Of a stretch of DNA of 64,000 bases, positions 11,950 to 23,420 are shown piece after piece (position 1 is the stretch's first letter; each line of letters opens with the position of its first letter). A model generated the notes under the pieces. It was not told the DNA's origin. It ran no database searches and saw only the letters and a list, made by a program, of their open reading frames with translations. Location: contig NC_088787.1 of NCBI RefSeq assembly GCF_949628265.1, positions 8,298,501 through 8,362,500 on the forward strand, written 5' to 3'. The stretch is from Cloeon dipterum (lineage: Eukaryota > Arthropoda > Insecta > Ephemeroptera > Baetidae). The position numbers were made by a program, and so were the translations under genes.

Positions 11950-12700
11950 TAAAAATAACGACCAGACGCCAGTCACACAAATAGGAAACTGTACCGTAGA
12001 GCAGACTATCAGAGCAGGTTGCAAACCTACCAGTCATTATCCACTTTTGCTATTGGCAATGCACATGCAGGGCGGAGGACTAATAGGGACTTTTGCCTCG
12101 TTTAAAATCTCACTTAAATCGATTTACATGGAAATAATACGCAACAATCCATTTGAAAATATCTTTCAAATCAAACAGATTTAAAAGCGTCTTTGCCATC
12201 AAATGACTTTGCGTCCAGTCAAATATTCAATTACGAAGATTTGGTCGAGTAAGAATGTAAGATCTATCAAAGAACCGTAGCTGATTGGTAAAAACAGGTT
12301 TTATAAAACTTCATAAATTAGGAATTGTAATTTAACCTTACATTTCATTTAGACAGCAAAGAATTTTCCTCCGTTTAGTCATATATGTATTAATTAATTT
12401 TTTACTTGATATTCGCGGAGATTATACTTGAACAGATGCAGCCAACTTTTCACTCTACTGCGAAATCAACACGAAAGAATCCTTAACATTATGCAAATAT
12501 TTATTTGGATCGACTTTTCTCTGATATACTTTTGGTCACCAAATGATCAAGTGCTACTGTTGAACCACCAAGACTATTTTAAGTTAATAATTCGTCTAAA
12601 CGTGGAAACCGTAAAAATGAAAAGTAATAAAGTTTTGGTAAGAAATTAGACGAGATGACTTTCATAAAATTAAAAACATTTTTTATTACACTTATTATTT
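11950..12700 (+). repeat. Spacer repeat unit, copy 2
   Basis: Same block order as 5840-6600: GCCAGTCACACAAATAGG, AGCAGACTATCAGAGCAGG, TTTGCCTCGTTTAAAATC, then TTTTGGTCACCAAATGATCA near 12530-12550. It keeps + orientation relative to the window, like the other copies. Confidence 0.6.
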
Positions 12701-12718
12701 ATTTATCTAAATGAACCT

Positions 12719-12955
12719 GGTTTGCACCTTTCCAGCATGCGTGATTTGGCCTCGCGGGACGAATGTCTAGCGTTTCAATGCAGTCCTCGGTGCGGAGGCA
12801 AAAGGTCCTTCAGAGGGTTGGGTCCCTGTGCGGCCTGGTGCACCCATGTTATCCGTTCGCGGTGTTATTGGCATGTTTCAGCATTCGTGCTAGTGCAGTG
12901 CGCGCCTTCCCGGTCCTCCGGTCCTCGGACAGGGATAAAATGAGCAAAAAAATAT
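12719..12955 (+). mobile_element. LINE-like 3' fragment with A-rich tail, copy 1 (5' truncated)
   Basis: Much more GC-rich than its surroundings. About 90% identical by eye to 31330-31570, from the tract CACCTTTCCAGCATGCGTGA to CAGGGATAAAA, followed by GAGCAAAAAAATA. An abrupt left end, a shared right end and an A-rich tail fit a 5'-truncated non-LTR retrotransposon or other retroposon. No reverse transcriptase is present, so the family cannot be named. Confidence 0.55.
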
Positions 12956-13906
12956 AAATACATTTTTGCATTCATTTCCATTGAAAAACACAAATATGCA
13001 GTATTTTGAAACCAAAATACAAATAAGTTTTTAATTTGGTGGTGAAAAATGGAAATTGGGGTATGTGAAAAATAAACCTCAAGCAATAAAAATGTAATTT
13101 TACTCATCGTTTTGATGGTCGTATTCGCCTATATATCGTTTGGTCAAAAAGCGAACCGTCATCGCTGCAAAGAGAAAACACACGAAACAATTCAGCACTG
13201 CGCGTGACAGATGACAAAGCGTGGGAAACTGACCGGTTTTTCCGACGCCGGAGGCTCCGATGGCCGCGACTTTCACTTCAGTCAGGCTGGATTTTTACCT
13301 GCGAATCCGTCGAATCAGATTGTCTTCTTGTCAATTTTTTAGTTCTAAAACGCATATATATATATATTTAAAAAACCAAATGTAAGTAACAAAATAAAAT
13401 TTAAGAAATAAATTAAATATATAATATGTTTTACGTATTGATGAGATTGTACTCCATTAGAGAGTTTGTGGCGTTCCTTTTAGTAATGAATTGGTTAAAT
13501 GAGGATCTATTAAATTTTGAGATCAAATATACGTCCCGGATATAAAACATTATTTTTTCTACAACCTAAATAAAAGAAAGGCGAGTGAAAAAAATTATTT
13601 ACATTTTTAAAACAGGCAATCACGTGAAAAATCCGACACCTTTGAACCCCGTTTTTTTACTTTTTACCAAAATAATTCTAATATTAATCAAGTGCAACAT
13701 GAAAATAAAAAAATTCACAGCCTTTGATTTCGAAACAAAGTGTTGTGTCAACACTCGCTTTCCCAAAACGTAGATGGTGATGTTTGTTCAAATGATAATG
13801 GAATACGTTGTTTTCCAACATCCGATTGACACCGTCATCGGTTACGTAGGTGGAAAAAGTCCACCATTGGAGCTCTCATATATGCAGACTACTTTCCCAC
13901 GGCAAC

Positions 13907-16900
13907 ATGAACGCAAAATTTTTCATTCCTTGCCTGGTCACCTGCTTGATCGTATTTTTTTGGAAACCAGTGTAATTCCAAACTTTAATTTAACACATTT
14001 CAGCTTCATTTGGGAATTTCAAAACGGCCTTCGAATAATTTGGAAAGGCACAAGAGTAATCCGATAATTTATTTTTATACTGCTTGTCATGACAGAGTAA
14101 CTTAATTTCTAGAACGAGTGCAAAGCAAGAGCAGCAGACAGTTAATAATCAAATGCTGTGGAAAAAACTCGTGCTTGAATCTATTGTCCAAGACGAGGAA
14201 CAGAAAAAATTCTACAATTTCTTCGATGCGCAAGACGCCTCACGCTCAGACGGAAATTTCATCCCTTAGGAAAAAAACAACCAGCTTGGAGAAAAGCTCA
14301 CAATATGAGAGCACCGACTTTCACCCAGAAACAGATACAGTGACTCTGGTTCCTTCAACTGACAATGAGCCAACAACAAATTTAATAGAAACAAATTCTC
14401 TTGAAATTGTCTCAATTGCCTCGACGGCGAGCTCCACTGATTCATTTGCTACCTTCAATCAGACTTTTTCTACTCCAATTCCAGAGACTAGGACGGTTCC
14501 TCTCTCCACAACAGCCTCCGTTGCATCTTCTGTTGTGGAGCAGAGTACAACAAAAATCTCACATATCTCAGATTCGACCAGTGCAAGCACGCAAAATCAA
14601 GAAATTCCTTCGACAAGTACGCCAATCTTAACTGAGCAGGGCAGCTCCATTACGTCAACGATGAGCACCCCTCAAACCGAAGTTTCTGACGCGATGGAAA
14701 ACAGCACAACGGTTGAGTCTGTAGAAGCTGTTGTTCAAACAGACCCGCCTGACGTAGTATTGGTGGATAATGCTTCTCCAGTTCCTTTGATTGGTCCGGT
14801 ATTGTTAGATTTTCGAAAATATAATTTTTTGTTAAGAAAAAATACGTAACAGTTTGCTGCTGCCTATGAACACGAGTGCCAGAAAAATGTATGGATTGAT
14901 TATTTTTCTTAAATTGTCATCTTGAAATTTATGATATAGGTTTCCCTTTTTGATCCAGATGGCAATTTGATAGGTACACATTACTAATAATTAAAATTGA
15001 ATATTTTAGTAACTAAATTTAATAACATATATATCTCCATATCAATTTATTAGAAGCCGAAGATTACGGAGCTTGGGAAACAACTTGTGGGAGCCTCTAT
15101 CTATTTGGAAGCCAAGTTGTAAGTGACGCGCATTCCTTAATTCAAAATTTAATTTAACACTTTTGAAATTAAAAGTTAAGCTGGGAAGAAAACTTCAACT
15201 TTTGCTGCAGTTTGGGCATGCTTCCGTTGACGGTGGAAGATGATTTTAAACGTTCCTGTCTGCAAGATTTCATTGGCGGTTCAAAATTCAGCCATTTTTA
15301 TTCATTAGCATTTTACAGTATGCGGTTCTAGGTGTGAAATGGCCTCACAGCTCCATGTATTGGAGCACAGGCAAACGTTTGACCGGAAAAACTTTTACGT
15401 GGTACGACAAACGCGTCACATTCAGCCCAACTCTGTGGAAAGCCAAACAACCTGACAACGTCAATGGAACTGAAAACTGCGTCATGCTGAGGATTTTCAA
15501 GTTTGATTTAAACTCAATAAAATTGGAAGATAGGCACTGCGACAAACTGGCAGTTTCGGCTTGTGTGGTAAGTCTTGACATATCTTGAAGAAGAAAAATG
15601 TTTAGAAAATATTTGTAGGGACCAACTACGCCGGCACCAAAATGCTCTTTTCCATTGTGTGCAAACAAAGATTGGAAGATAAATGTGAATTCAAATATTG
15701 AAATAGATTAGCTCATAATATTTTATGGTTTTTAGGAGACTTTTTTCACAAATCTGGTTGAAAATCCAGCTCAATATCTAGCTGGTTTGTAATTTAATCT
15801 AATAAATATATTATAGAATCGTAAACATCAATTCCAGAGCCAAAAAATCACGGAATTTGGATAGAAGTCAACCATAGGACGTTTATGTTTAGCTTTGAAA
15901 GTGACGTGCGGACGGTAAATACCACCAATTTAGCCAGATCATAAAAATAATGTACAATTTTCTTTAAAAAGTTTGAAGAAGCTAATCAGGCCTGTTGTGC
16001 ACTCGACTTCAAGCTGCTTAGTCTCCACCAAGGATACAAATTCAGATTTCTTTCTGCTGCTTTTAAAAGTGTTTTCTTTTTATTGTAAAAGATTGAATCA
16101 AATGGTCAATTTACTAGATCTTACAATAAAATCTGGCAAATTTTGGACGTCAGGCAGTGATGTTGGTTGCGAAGGCGTTTTTGGCTTTTGTTCCACGAAC
16201 AGGACATTGATGATGAATGAGACAATCTGGCTGCCTAATCAACCGGACAACTTGAAGGGAAACGAACACTGCTTAGCAATAAACGCGTTGAGCAATTACG
16301 CGGCGGCTCTGAGCAATGACAACTGTGACCTCAAACTGAGATATATTTGCGAAGTAATTGATTTTTGTTTTTAAACAATTAAATACAATTATTTTAAAGG
16401 GCAGGGCATCAACTCGCGTGAAAGCTCTGGAGCTGGAATGTGCTGCAGCTTCCAATCTTACCGATGGTACAGAGCTGATTTAAAATTCAAAATTACTTCT
16501 AACAAAGCAGAGAACAGCTGAAATTGCGATGGCTTTTGCCAGCCCGAATGGTAGCGAAAAATTCAAGTGTTTCATGACTTGTTACGGAGAGAATGCAAAC
16601 CTTGTATATTATTTGTTTAATTTTTTTGAACAAGTTTAATAGTTATATCTTAGTACGCCAATGGCAAAATGGTTGACTCCCGGATTTTGCCATTTGTGCC
16701 TTACATTTCGGCTGGAAGTGATTCCTCGATGAAGGAGTACTATGGCACCATGGGCCAATGCAAACAAGACAGTCGTAATTTCACATGGCTTAATTATCGA
16801 GTTTCCTAAATCGAAAATTTTATTTTAAGGAAAATTGTACGGCTGCAATCGAGTGTCCAATTTTGTCTCTTGCAGTCAGACAAAGTCGCCAACCCTCACT

Positions 16901-17732
16901 GTAAAGATGATCAACGTAGTAGAAACAACTATTTCAGTATAAAGCTCTATTTTGTTTAACCAATTGATTTTCAATATTCTCTCAGGATAAAAGGTCATGG
17001 CTACCACCAGTTTCAGAGTCACTTTGTCCCAACGTGCATGATAAAATTATGAATGTATAAAAAATAGTAAAATTATTATCTCCAAACTGAAGCCGTATTT
17101 TAGGAAGACTACAGAACTTTCTTTGACTTATATTCAGCAAGTATTCACTATTAATATTTGCATTCCGTTTAAAATTCAAGAGTTTTGTATCAAACAGCAA
17201 GGGCAACTATTCGCCCTTACAGATTCGTAGTTAGTACTTCGTGCGGGAAAAAGTTTCTCCTTCTCTCAATTGAAACAGCAGTAACTGCATTTCTTTCTTT
17301 TATTGTTTTTGATATGGCTTATTAATTTCAAGCCTCCGCTGACGACCCTGGGGCAGGCAATGACCGAGTGTGCAAAGTGGGGACTGCGTCTCGCCACCAT
17401 TGACACAAAGACAAAACTGAACTGCATGATCACCGCGAAAATTCGTAGTTCACTCCACTTCTAAATTATACCGGTTTTTACCGATCAAAAAATAAATAGA
17501 GGTCGACCTCGGTCTCTCAACCTACCCGGAAAAGTTCTACGTGATTGCCGCCATCTTGAACAGACCCCTAAAGGCGAAGAACTGCTTCTCTGATGTCCCA
17601 TTTGGCTTGGACAGCTGGATTACAAACAACATTTCGACCGCGACAGGACCATTTGTCATTGTCAATTTTTCCAAAAAATACGCCACCACTGTAGGTGGTT
17701 CGTTTAAACATATTATTTGTGAAACGTTTTAA
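13907..17732 (+). CDS. Copy D: secreted mucin-CTLD-CTLD-odorant-binding-CTLD mosaic protein, about 904 aa, 22 exons
   Basis: Same architecture as copy B. Module spans are N-terminal exons 13907-14798, CTLD1 14853-15567, CTLD2 15619-16353, odorant-binding 16400-16936 and CTLD3 16986-17732; the last exon is 17500-17732. Every frame is open. The linker exon (14113-14798) encodes 228 codons and is the longest of the + strand copies. The signal-peptide exon has one T fewer than copy C in a T-run. Frame is kept only if the donor two bases upstream (CCA|GTGTAA) is used instead of AGT|GTAATT. In the CTLD2 leader, the Cys of DCKKN in B is Trp (DWKIN). Odorant-binding cysteine spacing is unchanged. No good AATAAA was seen just after the stop. 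Confidence 0.84.
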
Positions 17733-18433
17733 CGCTAAACAATAATTGCAAAAGCATTTTGATTTCAAAGTTTTTATAAAGCTAATACTCGCACAATCAG
17801 CTTTAAATGGTTTCATTTCCATAGAAGCGGGCTTAATAAACACACACATATAAATTACGACCAATTTTTTTTATTTGCACCAAAACACCAAGGAAACTAA
17901 AAAATTTACAGATACAAGCCAAAATTATAGTAGCACACACAGTAAAATGATCGGAAAATCATGTTGAGAGAAATTGGTTGGTTGTTGCACTGCTCTAATT
18001 TAAGTAAAGCGTAACATAAATTTTTAAAATATTGTTTTGATCTTAATTAAAAAATCCCAATTAAATTTAATCAGTAACGCTTAAAATTTTCCAGTTTTCC
18101 GTTTATATTTTAAAGAAAATCAGCTCAAAGGTCACGTACTAATCAAGCGGTGAACACCGTCTCCTTATTGGAAATCATGATACATTTTCCCAGAAGGGAA
18201 TTTCACCTTAATATTCTCACACCCCATTGTATAGATCACGAATCAAGCAAACAAAAGTGTTAAATTTCTTGAATTTTCCGGCAAATTTTTAATTTTAACC
18301 GTTTCTTGACCCTGATTACCCATCGTAGTTATTAAATTTCACACAATAAATATGTTCTCAATGAATAATTTATAGTCGACAATGCAAAATGCCTTAATCG
18401 TCTGCTTGGAAAGATCTCCTTTGATTATAGAAA
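17733..18433. other. Convergent spacer between copies D and F, with dispersed repeat
   Basis: The tail-to-tail junction of the two gene groups. 17800-18010 is a diverged form of the 3'-flank repeat seen after B and C. About 18130-18370 is a repeat also present at about 24460-24700 and, more weakly, 52090-52320 (tracts AAATCATGAT, ATAGATC, TTTCTTGA.CCTGAT, AAATTTCACA). No open frame of interest. Confidence 0.5.
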
Positions 18434-21400
18434 TCAAATTGATTCACATGCTAATAGTTTTCTGGCGTTCGTCGCATACTTGCCAAGTTTAGATGCAAAA
18501 TTCACTACTGCACATGACTGGCTGGTGGTAGCGAGTGAAGCGTCAAAAGTCATCCAACTTGCGTAACCGAATGGAACGTCAGAGAAGCAGTTTTTGGTGG
18601 AAAGTCCTGGCAGCCTAACAGCCGCCGTAGAGTAATAATAGCTTGGTAAAGCAGTTCCCTCTGCGTTAAAAATATTAACTCATTATAAAATAAATCTGTC
18701 ATTTACTTTCTAAAACTTTTTTCAGAGCCAAAACTGATGTTACTTAAAACTTTCATAATTGTAGATATTTAAAGAAACAAAGGTTAATTTTCCTCCTTTA
18801 AAAATTGAATTGTACAGCATGGAAAAACATTAGCTGTTTTTAGATCAATAATGATTGTGACTCACGTAATTTGCTTTTAAACATGCAGTCAACTTTGGCT
18901 TTTGAGTCAATTGTCAGCAAACGCATGCCAAGCGCGCAACATGCAGACATCAGCTCCGAGACAGATCCCTTTATTAACGGAATTAAATGAAATAATTTCC
19001 TTTTTAAAGTGAATCGTACCGGCACGAACCAGAGTCCAGTGAAAAATCTTTTTCCGCATGCAACCGTAACTGTTCCAGTGATTCCGTCCATCGTAATCGT
19101 GGAACCTGTTGGTGATTTTACCAAAATAAAAAAGTTACAAAACATAAAATTCAGTTTCCAACCACTAGCAGCAGCAAAAATAGCATTTTGCCAATCAGGC
19201 TGAAATTTTTTTAGATAGGACTGAGTAATGAGATTTATTTTTTAGCAATTTACATTTATGACACATCGGTGTTTGTTTGGACAGAGTGAAGTGGTTGTTG
19301 GTGGCAGCCACGATTTCTTCTCCTAAAAAAAGTTTTTTACCCAAAATTTTAATTCATAACATAAATCAAACAGTGATGGTTGGTTCGATTGCAGCCACAA
19401 GTTTCATAGTTGCAGTCGGCGCCTTTACCAATCCGCATCCAAGCAGTCCTGATGCTCTTTCACACATGTCTCTCACGGCTAATTAATTTAAATTATAGTC
19501 GTTATTATACTTTGAAATAAATTGAGTTTACTTCTGCTTTGCGCTTTGCAAACACTTGCTGTTCCGTAATTTTGCGTCAAAGTCGCCTCGCTATCTTGAG
19601 AAGTTGCCCAAATGTTGGAATAAATTCTTGGCTCATTCATCCTGCCATTAGCAAACTAAAACGTTTTCTAATTAAGTTAATTAAAATGATCTATTTTCGT
19701 TACTACCAAGTTGGTATTTTCACTGTAGCATTTCATGAAGCACTTCATTCGGGGGCTGGGATTGGTGCTTGTCCAAACCGTAGCCAGTTCAGCTTAAAGG
19801 CAAAAGATATTTTAAATATTTTCATATAACACCAGTGAAAATATGGGCTACCATTCAATAATATTTAAAATACAAAGACATTGGTTTTACACCTAAAGGT
19901 ATAATATTTATATGTAAGAATAACTGAATGGCTCTATACTTTGTATGAAAAGTTAATTCTTAAAAGTTAGCTAATTTTCAACACAGGGTTCAGAGTTTCT
20001 TCAAAAATATTAAGAAGTGCCAAAACTTGCGCTAAAAATTCCAACACGCCTCATTGGATTTTAATTTTTTTACTTTTAACAAGATAAAAATCTAAGTTAA
20101 CAGATAAAAAAGCATACTTGGTGTAATATTATAAGCAGCAACGCATTCTAACTCGTGAGCCTTCACCTTGTTTGAAGTTCTGCCCTGCAATGTCAAATTA
20201 TTTACTTACCATCTAACAGACTAGCAAATCATAAAGAAATCGCACCTCGCAAATGTATCTGAGCTTTGTAGTGCAAGGTTCGTCACTGAGCAGAGCTTGT
20301 TTGTTGAAAGCATTGACCGCTAGGCAGTCTTGGTTGCTCGGACCAGTATCGTCAGGCTGATTTGGCATCCAAAAACTTTCGTTCCAGTTGATGGTTCGGT
20401 TCGTCGAGCAGAAGCCGTAGGTGCCTTCACAGCCGGCGTCCGAACCGGCCGTCCAAAATTTCCCAGTTGCAACAGAAAGGTCTGAAAATATATTTTTTAA
20501 TGCAGAAATGGTCTCTTCATTTGACAGAATTTGATACTTTTGAAAGCCCTGGCGAGAAAGTTGAATTTGTAGCCTTGGTGCAGACTCAGCAGTGTCAAAT
20601 CCAGCGCACAGCATGCGGCCAGTGCTTCGTCAAACTAAAATTACTCAACCAAAAGATAATCTCATTAGATTGTTTGGTGTGAAATTGTAATGATAATAGA
20701 ATTAAATGTTGATTTAATAGTGGCAATTAACGATCTTACAGATATTGAGTGTTAAAAAATCGAACCGTTCTAATGTCCGTGTCTTTGCTTAGCATGAAAG
20801 TCCGGTAATCAATATCCACCCACACTCCATGATCATTTGGTGCTGTTTTTTATATTTTATTAGATTTTTACATTTTATTAATTCATACTAGTCAGGTAAG
20901 AAGTTCCTCTATCGGGTAGAATAGTGTGGAAAGGAGGCTTTCAAATTAAAAGCAGTTAGTATTGAATATAAAAATGAAATATCATCTAGAGTTACATGGA
21001 TTGTGCAATTCATGAAAGGACATTCTGGAAAGCTACACTTTGGCTTTGGCGTTGTTGGGCCCTTTCGAAATATATTTCATTTCTCTTGTCATGAAAATCA
21101 GCAATGCGTCATACAACACACGAGTTGGGCGTCAAGCGCTCGCAATTCCGATCGTCTAGTTGCACAATTGTTTTGTTAAACATCAGAATGTTGATCATGA
21201 CGCAGTCCTCTGTCCCGTTTGTGTTGCTTGGTTGCGCGTACCGCCAGTAGTTAGTTTTGAACGTGGCTCGCTTGTCGTACCACGCGAATGTGGTTGGGTC
21301 CATTCGTTTTCCAGTCGACCAGAAGCGAACGTTGTACTTCCAATTCGGGCCTATACTAGAAATTAAAATAAAATAATCAAAATAAGTTTAGCTATACCGT

Positions 21401-23167
21401 CAATAAATTTGCTGAGACAAGAACGCTTCCAGTTGTTTTCTACCATCAAAGGCAACATGCCAATGCTGCAGCAAAAGTCGAAATTTTGTTTGAAGTTCAC
21501 CTAGAAATATCGAGATGCTAAAATATACAGCAGGATTTGAATAAGATTTTCATACTAATTCATTTCCGAAGAAGTATAGTGATCCGCATGCCTCTTCCCA
21601 TCCACCGTACTCTTCATAATCTTAAAATTTTCCATAGCTTGTTTATTTCAAGCAAATTTTCAGTTTGCGTACCGATAAGACTTCCGTCAACACCAAATAA
21701 TGATTGCTAAAGTATCAGAAATTAGAAAATCAGTCAACTAGAATGTTTAATTAATATTTGCATTCTTGACGCAGTTCCACGGATACGCCTCTCCAAACTT
21801 CATAAAGTGTGAAAATATTTAAATGAACAAAAAGTATTTTTTAAGAATACTTACTTCTCCCTGTAGTAGTTCCATTGGTGGCTCCGTGGTGGGAGCTTCT
21901 GTCGTTTCTGGAGTTGTTACTTCTGTCGGCTCATCAGGGAAAGTGGCCATATCACTGACGGATTCATTTGAAATTGCAGAATTATCCAAACTGTCTTGCG
22001 CGTCCGTTGTTGAGTCAATTTGTGCGATTGTACTCGAATTCTTTCTTGATGTTGTGGAACTAGTGACATTTTTCCAACCTGTAGATAGCTCTGTTTGAGT
22101 CGGCCCTGTGGTGGTGGTTTGTGCAATTGAAGGAGTTGCTTGCGTAAAATTGGATGGCTCATTAGCAAATTTTGTGGTAGCTGAAATTTTTTAAAAATAT
22201 TTAGTTTTGTTAGATGGTGATGAGTTGATGGTTTTAACAAAACGTAGCAGTTTCTTACTAAAGCAATTTTAAACTTTACCCAAAATAAATAAAAGATTTT
22301 TCAAGTGTGTAGCATTTTTTTTTAAACTGTGCAAAAAATCTTCAGAATTGGCTCCAAAACCATTTGAAAATTTGTTTGCATCCTTCTTAAATCCCCAACC
22401 CTATATTACAATTCAATTATTCATTTTTATTTTACTTTTTAATTCTGTTGAAGTATTTGGTACAGAATTGAAGGACTGTGTTGAGAGATCAGCCGATGTC
22501 TCAGGATATTTACTCAGTAGCCGAGTAGAAAAATCAGCTCTGCTGGATATCTGGCTTGACGAATCTGGATCACTCGTTATCTGGCCAGAGGATCCGAAAC
22601 CATCATTTGACAACGCGTCAGGGCCATGCATTTCCGATCCTCCTGGTTCGATTTGTGTCAAACCCTTTATTTCTGGAGTGGTGATTTCTTCCGAGGGATA
22701 AGAATTTTTAGATCGATCTCTGTTCTCATCAATCAGACCGTGTTTGTCGCTGTTTGTAGTTGAGAGTAAATTTGATGTTGGACTAAGTGTTATGTTAAAT
22801 TTTGTAGACTTTTTCTTGGACACTTGGTTTATGCAGGAATTTTTGCCACAGCATTTAATTATGTATCGCCGGGACATTTTATCTGAAAAATATATTTAGC
22901 ATTTCAATATATTTATAAAATTGTTCTTCACTAATGGAAGCAGACATTGCAATTAAACAAAATTATTTTAAAAAATCACAATACATATATTAACATTTAA
23001 CACCCACTGGATGAACTTTTCCTCGTATCTTTCTTGCCTTTTCCGTCGATGTAAATCATTAGCTGATAGAAATTAAAATGTAATACCATTTTGAAATTTT
23101 GATCGATTCGTACCGAAAGAAGCACCAAAACGAGAATAGTAATGTTTTTTGAAAAAAGGGCAGACAT
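18434..23167 (-). CDS. Copy F: secreted mucin-CTLD-CTLD-odorant-binding-CTLD mosaic protein, 928 aa, 23 exons
   Basis: Read on the - strand: exon 1 23167-23114 (signal peptide rich in Leu/Val), exon 2 23062-23008, linker exons 22882-22436 and 22180-21855, CTLD1 module 21797-21115, CTLD2 module 21061-20246, odorant-binding module 20184-19372, CTLD3 module 19322-18434. The spliced length is 2787 nt in one open frame. An extra intron splits the mucin linker compared with the + strand copies. CTLD1 carries QPSN instead of QPDN; CTLD2 keeps QPDD. The odorant-binding domain has C-x25-C-x3-C-x42-C-x10-C-x8-C. The first CTLD1-module exon (21797-21762) ends at AAT|GCAAAT, so it needs a GC donor. About 90% or more identical by eye to copy G, much less to the + strand group. 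Confidence 0.87.
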
Positions 23168-23420
23168 TTTGGTCCGACACGCTGTGAATTTGTCAATTGG
23201 ATATTTTAATCACTTAAATATTTTTAATTCACAACGATGGGTTTAGGTTTAACTGGTAAAATTTCTAACAAGTTTCCAAAAAAACCTAAATACTCACCTT
23301 CTCCTATTGAGTAGATCAGCAAGTCAAACGTTGCAGTCACATCATCGCATATGATTTATCTGCTAGGTTTAGTGTGGCGCAGAAAAATCTAGTACTGTCG
23401 GATCGTCTTCCTGTTTCAGT
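23168..23420 (-). promoter_or_regulatory. Likely 5'UTR exon and spliced leader intron of copy F
   Basis: A block at 23298-23418 is conserved with 29666-29781 upstream of copy G. On the - strand it ends in GAAG|GTGAGT (exon end 23298), and an acceptor TTCACAG|CGTGTCGG opens at 23181, 14 bases before the ATG. This suggests a noncoding first exon and an intron of about 115 bp (23297-23182). Copy G has the same acceptor and a GTAGGA donor. The transcription start was not located. Confidence 0.5.

Larger units (their letters stand above)
11450..13906. other. C-D spacer: 3' flank repeat, spacer unit, LINE-like fragment, upstream block of D
   Basis: No gene is supported. 11500-11900 repeats the 3' flank seen after copy B. 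11950-12700 is the second spacer unit. 12719-12955 is a retroposon-like fragment (own entry). 12960-13330 is unique moderate-GC sequence with no clear feature. 13340-13620 is AT-rich. From about 13620 the conserved upstream block of copy D begins. Confidence 0.5.

Noticed and set aside
19378-19400. GGTTCGATTGCAGCC as a possible tRNA T-arm
   Set aside because: It is inside the odorant-binding module exon of copy F (and repeated in G) and no cloverleaf forms around it.
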